From positions 1 to 39,069 of the forward strand of contig JAZQFJ010000026.1 in the NCBI GenBank assembly GCA_045539475.1: a stretch of 39,069 bases of DNA, in the 5' to 3' direction. The notes under the pieces were generated by a model that searched no databases, was not told the origin of the DNA, and was given only the letters and a program-made list of their open reading frames with translations. This stretch comes from SIG480 sp045539475 (lineage in GTDB: Bacteria > Bacillota > Clostridia > Oscillospirales > JAAYXM01). Below, piece after piece: positions 33,131 through 39,069 of the stretch (positions within the stretch are counted from its first letter, which is position 1; each line of letters starts with the position of its first letter). The translations under genes were made by a program, and so were the position numbers.

Positions 33131-33778
33131 TTATAAATTTTTGAGAAATTCGCCAAGTCTTTCCGCTATCAGTTCATGCCCTGCATCGTTAGGATGTAAA
33201 CCATCGGGCATAAACTTTTCTTTGATAACCGGAATTGCCTGCTGCATTCCCGAATTTTTAAACATATCACATACAGGAAGCGAATAGTATTCTGCAACCT
33301 CGCGGATTATGTTTACATACGTTTTAAGAGTTACACTTACTCCGTGCTTTACCCTAACATCGTCCTCTTCTCTTCTGTGAAGAGGCGTCATAATTACAAT
33401 AGGCTTGCCCGGATATTTTTCAATAAGCCTTCTGAAAAGATCATGGCATGCGCCATAAAAAGTTTTTGGTGTTCTGTCCGCAAACTCTCCTATCGGGGCA
33501 TCGCCGTGGCCAAAGTCGTTCGTCCCGCCGAAAACAACCACCGCGTCTGCATCAGCCATATCATCAACGCGGGATGCGAAATATCTGTCGTAAAACTCAT
33601 ACTCACTCGGCGTTATCTGCTCAGCAAACCGGGTGCCTGAAATCCCGTATCCGTTGACCTTTTCAAGTCCGTATTTTCCCTTTAACCGTGCATAGTACGT
33701 TTTGCTCTGATCACTAACACCAAGTGACTCTGTAATACTGTCGCCTAAAAAATTGATTATCTTACCTTCAAGCTTCAC
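33131..33778 (-). CDS. SGNH/GDSL-family hydrolase (putative carbohydrate esterase)
   Basis: A 215-residue cytoplasmic SGNH hydrolase. Block I NFLGDSITES gives the nucleophile serine near residue 14. Block II is represented by the NGYGISGTR glycine, block III by FGGTNDFG (Asn), and block V by MPDGLHPNDAGH (Asp and His). All four catalytic or oxyanion blocks are therefore present. Family members deacylate esters, and in polysaccharide loci usually remove acetyl groups from sugars. GTG start at 33778 with AAGGAGG close upstream. It lies between the sialidase-like gene and the secreted Ig-like gene in the same operon. There is no signal peptide, so it acts on imported fragments. Confidence 0.9.
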   Translation of the reverse strand: MKLEGKIINFLGDSITESLGVSDQSKTYYARLKGKYGLEKVNGYGISGTRFAEQITPSEYEFYDRYFASRVDDMADADAVVVFGGTNDFGHGDAPIGEFADRTPKTFYGACHDLFRRLIEKYPGKPIVIMTPLHRREEDDVRVKHGVSVTLKTYVNIIREVAEYYSLPVCDMFKNSGMQQAIPVIKEKFMPDGLHPNDAGHELIAERLGEFLKNL

Positions 33779-33812
33779 GCTATTTCCTCCTTTTTAACCT
33801 TTCCCGCGCAAA

Positions 33813-35129
33813 TCAATATACCAAATCGCGGAAGTTTTTGATGGTGTGTTGCGTGATGAGATTGTTATCATGTGCATCCTTTGTATTTTCATCGCCTGAT
33901 CTTGAGAAAATAACAAGATCTTCACCATCAAAGTCCATGCTTGCATAATGACGTGTACGACGCTCGTTATCGTCCTTTGCAACAAGCCCTGCGAATACCC
34001 AGTCCACCATATTTTTTGAGAAATGAAGTGCGAGGCGATTCCGTTCATCACTTGGAACATTAAACCGATCATCGCTTAAAAATTCCACTCTCGTCATAGA
34101 ATCAATTGATTGAACAGATGCAAGCCAATAAAGCTTCGTTTTCTCATCATATTTAATAAAAAACTTATTCTGTCCACCCGGCATCGGAAGGAAAATAACA
34201 CGCTTACCGGACGGATTTACTTCACATTCGATATCTATGACTTCTTTTCCGTCACGGACTCGTTCCACAGCCTTCATCATAGCACAATAGCCCGTACCAT
34301 GGGTGTTGCAACGCATAAAGATGTGAAGCGTTTTACCGGTTGGATCGTACCAGTAATGCTTCGGGTCGGTTATCTGGACGATGTTTGCTTCAAGCCAGCC
34401 TGTTGCATGGAAATACAGCGGAAGCGACGGCTTATCGTTTTCAAAATCGTAGGTATGGCGATATTTATCAGGCTTGTGCCAGAAGGTTTCGCCGTTCACA
34501 TCATTATCACCAAGCTCTTCCATGCTTTTAAAGAACGGTATTCCGAAGCCGTCAATTGCAGCTTCGTCTATAACGTCACGGAAGCGAACTTCATTAGAGA
34601 ATAACCAGTTCTCACGCTTTGTAAGATCTTCACCCAGCTTTCCTCTGAGAACAACCGGAGCAAAAACACACGGGCGCCATGTAGATCTGACAATCTCTCC
34701 CTCGTGAACTATTCTTTTATCCATAACGATGTAAACATATCCGTCTTTGTACCAGACGTCTGTTGCGCAATGGAACCAATCTTCGTTTTCGGGTTCGTCA
34801 GTCAGATAGCGAGGACCACTCCAAGTGTCTCCGTTATCATCCGAACGGAAGACAACGAGATTGAATCCTTTCTGCATAACCGCTGCAAGGAGATAAACGG
34901 TTTCGCCATCGGCGAAAAGGCTTCCGTGGAAAAAATCTTCCTCACAGACCATCTTCCATGTGTCGCCCTTGTCGTCGGAAACACAAATCTTCCCATATCG
35001 GTCTGACACATCATAGGCACCTATATATCTGCCGTTGGGGCGAATGTGGATACAACCTGAATATCCGTACTCTTTCTGAGGGTTCTCTGATTTATAAACA
35101 ATTTTAAAATCCGGTGCTAATGGTTTCAT
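33813..35129 (-). CDS. sialidase-like six-bladed propeller protein with Asp boxes
   Basis: A 438-residue cytoplasmic protein. Asp-box repeats CVSDDKGDTWKMV and RSDDNGDTWSGP, and repeated YKDGYVYIVMD- and FADGETVYLLA-type strands, indicate a beta-propeller of the sialidase/BNR superfamily. No signal peptide. The FRIP motif and the tyrosine/glutamate arrangement of true GH33 sialidases were not found, so it may be another propeller hydrolase or lyase of this fold. ATG with AAAGGAG upstream. Only 12 bases separate it from the DHDPS-family gene, suggesting a shared step, but a sialic acid pathway is not complete here. Likely acts on an imported oligosaccharide. Confidence 0.82.
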   Translation of the reverse strand: MKPLAPDFKIVYKSENPQKEYGYSGCIHIRPNGRYIGAYDVSDRYGKICVSDDKGDTWKMVCEEDFFHGSLFADGETVYLLAAVMQKGFNLVVFRSDDNGDTWSGPRYLTDEPENEDWFHCATDVWYKDGYVYIVMDKRIVHEGEIVRSTWRPCVFAPVVLRGKLGEDLTKRENWLFSNEVRFRDVIDEAAIDGFGIPFFKSMEELGDNDVNGETFWHKPDKYRHTYDFENDKPSLPLYFHATGWLEANIVQITDPKHYWYDPTGKTLHIFMRCNTHGTGYCAMMKAVERVRDGKEVIDIECEVNPSGKRVIFLPMPGGQNKFFIKYDEKTKLYWLASVQSIDSMTRVEFLSDDRFNVPSDERNRLALHFSKNMVDWVFAGLVAKDDNERRTRHYASMDFDGEDLVIFSRSGDENTKDAHDNNLITQHTIKNFRDLVY

Positions 35130-35141
35130 TTTTTCTCCTTT

Positions 35142-36083
35142 CTATATTCCAAGATAATTCTCAAGCCAATCTGTTGCGTGCTTCATCTGCTCAACGCAAT
35201 CGCGGTGATATCTTATCATCTGCTCAGCAGAAACATTTCGTGCATAATTTTCTGTATGTATGCCGCAAAGATTCATATTATACTTTGCGGTAAGCGGATA
35301 GGGCTGACCGCATTCTGTAAATCCAAAAGTTCCGATTACCGACTGGACAAGCTCAGCCTTTTCAGGTTCCTTATCGTAGTTATCGCAAATCCACGCATAA
35401 AGTTTTGGATGGAAGTTTGCCATAATGCCACTGTATCCGCTGCAACCCGCACGAAGAGATTCAAGAAGTGTCTGGCAGTTTGCATTCATAATCTTGAATT
35501 CTGAACCTTCGAGAATATCGAGTCTTCTTTTAATCTCATCGATATCACAGCAAGTATCTTTCATAAAATGGAATCTGCCGGTATCTTTGCACCATTCAAG
35601 AATTCTCGGAGTTACAAGTCTTTTGTAACCAAACGGGCATTCATACAAACCAAGTCCGACATCTTCCGGAATCATTTTAAGAAGCTTTTCTGCATTGCGA
35701 AGCCACACATCATCGCCCTCGTTATTAATATCAAGTCTACTCGTTATGAAGATAAGGGCATCGGTTCCGCTTTCTGCTATCTTATTAAGCTCGTAAGCCT
35801 GATCATCTATCTTTTCAGAAACATGGCCGGAAGAAACAACAGTCATTTTCTTCCCGGTTTCATGCTCAATTTTCTTAACCTCATCATAAACCGTCTTATT
35901 TAATTTCGCTCTCTCATCAACATCGAGAAAAAATATCTCACTCGACTGACAAACCGCAAATATCCCATGGCAATTATTTTCGGCATACCAGCGGACGTAT
36001 TTTTTTGCAGTTTCAAAGTCAATTTTTCCATCTGCCGTATACGGCGTAATCATAGTAGGATATGAGCCGAAATTGTATTCCAT
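35142..36083 (-). CDS. dihydrodipicolinate synthase/N-acetylneuraminate lyase family aldolase
   Basis: A 313-residue (beta/alpha)8 aldolase of the DapA/NanA family. The Schiff-base lysine is K175 (FHFMKDTCCD) and the catalytic tyrosine is Y147 (LGLYECPFGY). The usual GTTGE substrate loop is replaced by CQSSE (residues 45-49), so it is unlikely to be DapA. Possible reactions include cleavage of 2-keto-3-deoxy sugar acids or sialic acid-like substrates to pyruvate plus an aldehyde, which would suit keto-uronates from GH88 (inference). The start is put at 36083 because GGAG lies upstream. The longer TTG start would consume it. It is the first gene of the operon, behind a near-consensus promoter at 36123-36151. 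Confidence 0.9.
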   Translation of the reverse strand: MEYNFGSYPTMITPYTADGKIDFETAKKYVRWYAENNCHGIFAVCQSSEIFFLDVDERAKLNKTVYDEVKKIEHETGKKMTVVSSGHVSEKIDDQAYELNKIAESGTDALIFITSRLDINNEGDDVWLRNAEKLLKMIPEDVGLGLYECPFGYKRLVTPRILEWCKDTGRFHFMKDTCCDIDEIKRRLDILEGSEFKIMNANCQTLLESLRAGCSGYSGIMANFHPKLYAWICDNYDKEPEKAELVQSVIGTFGFTECGQPYPLTAKYNMNLCGIHTENYARNVSAEQMIRYHRDCVEQMKHATDWLENYLGI

Positions 36084-36122
36084 ATTTTTCTTCTCCAAAA
36101 GTTATTTTGCCATTGTATTTTT

Positions 36123-36151
36123 ATTATACATTTTAATACTTTCGTAAACAA
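36123..36151 (-). promoter_or_regulatory. sigma-A promoter of the polysaccharide operon
   Basis: On the minus strand TTGTTT (36146-36151), a 17-base spacer and TATAAT (36123-36128) lie 40 bases upstream of the first gene start. Surrounded by repeated ATACAAT/ATTGTAT boxes (36072, 36112, 36151, 36216 and 36221), which may be regulator sites. Confidence 0.75.
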
Positions 36152-36193
36152 TACAATCCACGGACTACTTTTTATAAATTACAGACATCATGG

Positions 36194-36222
36194 TTGTTTT
36201 TGGAAAATTTTTGTGATACAAT
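36194..36222 (+). promoter_or_regulatory. sigma-A promoter of the AraC regulator gene
   Basis: TTGTTT (36194-36199), 17-base spacer, TACAAT (36217-36222), about 35 bases before the ATG. The -10 overlaps one ATACAAT repeat, consistent with possible autoregulation. Confidence 0.65.
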
Positions 36223-36256
36223 ACAATTAAATCTTCAACAACAGGAGATACTGATT

Positions 36257-37090
36257 ATGAAAATATATTTTAAACAATCCGAAAAAAAAGGTACAGAATC
36301 ACCATTTTCGGTTCTCGATATCCACGACTGTTATTTCAAGCGTCTGCTTATAGACAGCGACAAGAGCAAGGTTACCCGCAAGCCGCATCACCATAACGGC
36401 TTTGAAATCCATATTATAGAAAAAGGACAGCAGCAATACGAGGCAGACGGAAAGCATTACTCTGCAAACAGCGGTGAGTTCTTTTTTATCCCTCCGTTTG
36501 TGAAGCATCAGGTTCTTTCTTCCGCTGCGGGAACGGAGAAGTTTTCACTGGTTTTTTCAAGCACTGAGCTTTCATATCTCTCCTCGTGCGTTTCGGGCTC
36601 CGTCCCCCCGCGCCTGTTTGAAAATGTCCGTTTTATTATCAGCGAATACCACAACTCAACCGCGCTTTCCGAGCAAATGATCCAAAGCGCAGTCTTTGAA
36701 TGTGCGGTTGCATTGCTACGGCTTTGCGGTCTCCGCGAAGTGCCCACCGACAAAAAAACGGATGAGGGAGAGGATTTGCGCTTTGAATCAGCCAAAGCAT
36801 ATATCCGCGACAATATTGAAAGCTGGCTCACGGTTTCGGATATCGCCGCTTACTGCCATATAAGCACCAAGCAGGTAACAAGAGTTTTTCTCAAAAACGA
36901 AGGTGTGTCTCCCGCGCAATATATTGCAAACCGGCGCATCGCATACATCAAAAAGCTGCTGGAGGAAAGCGTTCTTTCGCTTAAAACAATCAGCGAAAAA
37001 ATGAATTTTCAGAATGAATACTATTTCAACGCATTTGTAAAAAAGCATCTCGGTATGCCGCCGGGAGAGTACAGGAAAATGATGAAATAA
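36257..37090 (+). CDS. AraC-family transcriptional regulator (cupin plus double HTH)
   Basis: A 277-residue regulator. The N-terminal 120 residues form a cupin sensor domain (RKPHHHNGFEIHIIEKGQQ; SANSGEFFFIPPFVKHQV). Residues about 180-277 are the AraC DNA-binding domain with both helix-turn-helices (LTVSDIAAYCHISTKQVTRVF; LSLKTISEKMNFQNEYYFNAFVKKHLGMPPGEYRK). It is transcribed away from the polysaccharide operon across a 173-base shared promoter region, the standard position for a local regulator that senses a breakdown product. The start at 36257 is supported by CAGGAG. The longer frame from 36194 would start within the promoter. Confidence 0.93.
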   Translation: MKIYFKQSEKKGTESPFSVLDIHDCYFKRLLIDSDKSKVTRKPHHHNGFEIHIIEKGQQQYEADGKHYSANSGEFFFIPPFVKHQVLSSAAGTEKFSLVFSSTELSYLSSCVSGSVPPRLFENVRFIISEYHNSTALSEQMIQSAVFECAVALLRLCGLREVPTDKKTDEGEDLRFESAKAYIRDNIESWLTVSDIAAYCHISTKQVTRVFLKNEGVSPAQYIANRRIAYIKKLLEESVLSLKTISEKMNFQNEYYFNAFVKKHLGMPPGEYRKMMK

Positions 37091-37106
37091 CAGGAGGTCT
37101 TCTACC

Positions 37107-38672
37107 ATGGTTAAAGAAAAAATACTGAGCGGTGAAACTTATCTCGGCATAGAGCTTGGTTCAACAAGAATTAAAGCCTGCCTTATTGATGACACATACG
37201 CTCCCATCGCAAATGGTTCCTATGAATGGGAAAACAAACTGGAAAACGGATACTGGACATATGATATCGAAGAGGTACATACAGGTGTGCGCAAGGCTTT
37301 TTCTTCTCTCTCAAGTGATGTTTTTGCAAAGTACGGTATCACACTTGCAAAGGTTGCAGCAATCGGCATTTCCGGAATGATGCACGGATATCTTGCCTTT
37401 GATAAAAATATGAAGCTTCTCACTCCGTTCCGCACGTGGAGAAACACTACAACAAAAGAAGCTGCAGAAAAGCTTTGCACTCTTTTCAACTTCAACATCC
37501 CGCTCCGTTGGAGCATTTCTCATCTCTATCAAGCAATTTTGAGCAACGAGCCTCATGTTCCGGAAATCGCGCACATAACCACGCTTTCAGGATACGTCCA
37601 TTACTTGCTTACCGGCAAATTGGAGCTTGGCATTTGCGAAGCATCAGGTATGTTCCCAATTTCCGGAAATGATTATGACAGCATAATGTTGGATAAATTC
37701 AGCGCACTGCCCGAATGTAAAAAGCTTCCCTTTGATATCCGCGACATTCTTCCGAAAGTAAAGCTTTGCGGTGACAGTGAAACAACTCTCACAGGCAGTG
37801 GTGCACGCTTTCTTGACGAATCAGGTTATCTTCAATCCGGAATTCCCGTTTGCCCTCCCGAAGGAGATGCAGGCACCGGAATGGTTGCTACCAATAGCGT
37901 AAAACCCAGAACCGGAAATATTTCTGCAGGAACAAGCGTATTCTCTATGCTTGTACTGGATAAACCGCTTCGCAATATGTATTCGGAAGTCGATGTTGTT
38001 ATGACTCCCGATGCATCCCCTGTCGCAATGATTCACAGCAACAACGGGTGCTCCGAGCTTGATGCATGGGTGAATGTTTTCGGAGAGTTCGCTAAACTTT
38101 CCGAAGCTGACATATCAAAAGATAAGCTTTATAAATCCCTATATGAAAACGCCCTTTCCGGAGACGATGACTGCGGAGAAATAGTTTCCTACAACTACCT
38201 CGCAAGCGAGCCCGTTGCGGGTGTAGAGAACGGCCACCCCATGATTTTCCGCACCCAAAACAGTAGCCTGACACTTGCAAACCTTTTCCGTTCACTGCTT
38301 TATTCATCAGTTGCTGTACTCAAAATAGGCACAGATATGCTGAAAGAAAAAGAAGGCGTTTCCGCAGACGGCTTCACCGCACATGGAGGACTTTTCAAAG
38401 TAAAAGGTGTTGCACAGCAACTGCTTTCCAACACTCTCTATGTTCCAATTTCCACATCAGAAGCCGCCGGAGAAGGTGGAGCCTGGGGCATGGCACTACT
38501 TGCAGCATATTCACTTAAAGGAAACTCTCTCCCGCTCGGAAAATGGCTTGACGAAGAAGTTTTCAGAAATGTCGAAACTCTTGTTCTGCACCCTGAAACA
38601 GACAAGGCACGCGGATTTGACAGGTTCTTTTCACTCTACAAATCCGGACTTCCAGCACTTGATGCATTTTAA
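37107..38672 (+). CDS. FGGY-family carbohydrate kinase (xylulokinase-like)
   Basis: A 521-residue sugar kinase. The N-terminal ATPase-fold phosphate loop is YLGIELGSTRIKACLID. GISGMMHGYLAFD (about 87-99) is typical of a xylulokinase-like subgroup. FRTWRNTTT matches the FGGY family, with the catalytic aspartate probably D254 in PEGDAGTGMV. NISAGTSVFSMLVLD is the second phosphate motif. Reaction: ATP-dependent phosphorylation of a ketose or related sugar. It follows the AraC gene by 16 bases with AGGAGG before the ATG and is probably cotranscribed with it. A product for the class II aldolase is an attractive but unproven link. No clear terminator immediately follows. Confidence 0.9.
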   Translation: MVKEKILSGETYLGIELGSTRIKACLIDDTYAPIANGSYEWENKLENGYWTYDIEEVHTGVRKAFSSLSSDVFAKYGITLAKVAAIGISGMMHGYLAFDKNMKLLTPFRTWRNTTTKEAAEKLCTLFNFNIPLRWSISHLYQAILSNEPHVPEIAHITTLSGYVHYLLTGKLELGICEASGMFPISGNDYDSIMLDKFSALPECKKLPFDIRDILPKVKLCGDSETTLTGSGARFLDESGYLQSGIPVCPPEGDAGTGMVATNSVKPRTGNISAGTSVFSMLVLDKPLRNMYSEVDVVMTPDASPVAMIHSNNGCSELDAWVNVFGEFAKLSEADISKDKLYKSLYENALSGDDDCGEIVSYNYLASEPVAGVENGHPMIFRTQNSSLTLANLFRSLLYSSVAVLKIGTDMLKEKEGVSADGFTAHGGLFKVKGVAQQLLSNTLYVPISTSEAAGEGGAWGMALLAAYSLKGNSLPLGKWLDEEVFRNVETLVLHPETDKARGFDRFFSLYKSGLPALDAF

Positions 38673-38859
38673 AAATTTGTCATAATCCCACGCCACCGAA
38701 ATTACACCATTTTTGTCAGTATTGTCCATCTGTATATTGATTCGTCTGCGACCACATATAAAGTATCCAGATAAATGCTTGTAATGTCACGTCTTTCTTC
38801 AAGGATGTCTCTAAGTTTAATCCTTTTCTTTTTTGTTCTGCATTATTTTTCTAAAAGCA
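38673..38859. other. intergenic stretch with minus-strand gene relic
   Basis: No complete gene. On the minus strand a 46-codon open stretch ending at 38702-38704 reads LRDILEERRDITSIYLDTLY and onward, without a start codon or ribosome site. It may be the decayed end of a gene. Family not recognised. Confidence 0.3.
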
Positions 38860-38899
38860 AAAGGACTTGTAGCAAAATGCATTTTGCTACAAGTCCTTT
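38860..38899. repeat. 40-bp perfect palindrome
   Basis: Bases 38860-38879 and 38880-38899 are exact reverse complements with no spacer. It lies about 30 bases beyond the transposase stop. On the minus strand it is followed by a T-rich stretch, so it could be the transposase terminator or part of an insertion-sequence end. Confidence 0.75.
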
Positions 38900-38908
38900 C
38901 AGACTGTC

Positions 38909-38948
38909 GAAGAACCCGACTTTGCATCAAGCAAACATCGGGTTCTTC
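38909..38948 (-). repeat. inverted repeat overlapping transposase stop codon
   Basis: Arms at 38909-38919 and 38938-38948 pair over 11 bp, with an inner 5-bp stem TTTGC/GCAAA (38921-38925 and 38931-38935) framing the transposase stop. A coding-end hairpin of this kind is compatible with an IS-end structure or terminator. Confidence 0.5.
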
Positions 38949-39069
38949 TTCGTTTTTATTGAAAATACGATAAAACCGAGCATTTTTGAAGGTATATTAT
39001 TCGCCTTCCATTTCCACTTTGCAAGCTTTTTAAGATTCATGGATGCAAACTTAAGCCTTACCCAGTTTG
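38927..39069 (-). CDS. C-terminus of IS1182-like transposase (truncated by window end)
   Basis: The last 46 residues of a minus-strand protein that begins beyond the window. NWVRLKFASMNLKKLAKWKW resembles the C-terminal end of clostridial IS1182-type DDE transposases, which commonly close with an MNLKKLA-containing helix. The stop TGA is at 38927-38929. It is the only sign of an insertion sequence here and marks the downstream border of the polysaccharide locus. Whether the full element is intact cannot be seen. Family assignment rests on a short motif. Confidence 0.65.
   Translation of the reverse strand, partial: NWVRLKFASMNLKKLAKWKWKANNIPSKMLGFIVFSIKTKKNPMFA
38927..39069 (-). mobile_element. 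partial insertion sequence at window edge
   Basis: This is the visible end of the element carrying the transposase fragment. The palindromes at 38860-38948 may include its terminal inverted repeat, but the exact boundary and target duplication are not visible without the other end. Confidence 0.5.

Noticed and set aside
33813..36083. Dedicated sialic acid catabolic cluster
   Set aside because: No NanE, NanK or nag genes, no recognised FRIP motif and an altered aldolase loop. Annotated by family only.

Overview
The window looks like a chromosomal segment of an anaerobic, gut- or rumen-type Clostridia (Firmicutes) bacterium. The signs are consistent AGGAGG-type ribosome sites, two near-consensus sigma-A promoters, S-layer-homology (SLH) anchoring, an EFR1-type flavodoxin/ferredoxin, MmcQ/YjbR and Spx/ArsC-like small proteins, DUF3846 and an IS1182-like transposase end. 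No rRNA, tRNA or CRISPR array was seen. Genus cannot be fixed from the sequence alone.

Layout. (1) 1-5856, plus strand: a tight run of redox and stress genes. It holds CoA-disulfide-reductase-like/rhodanese (5' end cut by the window), a PAS protein, MmcQ/YjbR, EFR1 ferredoxin, an MGMT-like alkyltransferase, a nitroreductase, a membrane zinc ribbon, an Spx/ArsC-like protein, a small membrane protein and a flavin reductase. (2) 5898-10647, plus strand: an accessory island. A very AT-rich 968-residue reverse transcriptase fused to a nitrilase domain, with a C-terminal four-cysteine zinc ribbon, resembles defence-associated RTs of type 1 (DRT1/UG1). It is followed by an HTH-Fic AMPylase-type gene with its own promoter and by a DUF3846 orphan typical of mobile elements. 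Several long inverted repeats lie between and after these genes. (3) 36083 down to 10965, minus strand: an approximately 25-kb polysaccharide-utilisation operon of eleven genes. In transcription order they are a DHDPS/NanA-family aldolase, an Asp-box sialidase-like protein, an SGNH esterase, a secreted duplicated Ig-like protein, a 3281-residue SLH-anchored heparinase II/III-like protein, a class II aldolase, a lipoprotein sugar-binding protein, a GH88 unsaturated glucuronyl hydrolase, a GH29 alpha-L-fucosidase, a GATase-like/PHP-like protein and a DUF4838 protein. (4) 36257-38672, plus strand: a divergent AraC regulator and an FGGY kinase that probably serve the operon. (5) 38673-39069: a 40-bp perfect palindrome and the C-terminus of a transposase.

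How it works together (inference). The giant surface lyase would cut a uronic-acid-containing, probably fucosylated polymer outside the cell. The lipoprotein would capture oligosaccharides, although no permease genes are present. Cytoplasmic GH88 and GH29 would strip unsaturated uronate and fucose, an SGNH esterase would remove acyl groups, and the kinase and aldolases would feed the sugars to central metabolism. The divergent promoter region between the aldolase and AraC contains good promoters facing both ways.

The most interesting item is the RT-nitrilase-zinc-ribbon gene as a candidate single-gene antiphage system. Next are the duplicated-module SLH lyase with its soluble partner and the unusual enzyme mix of the operon.
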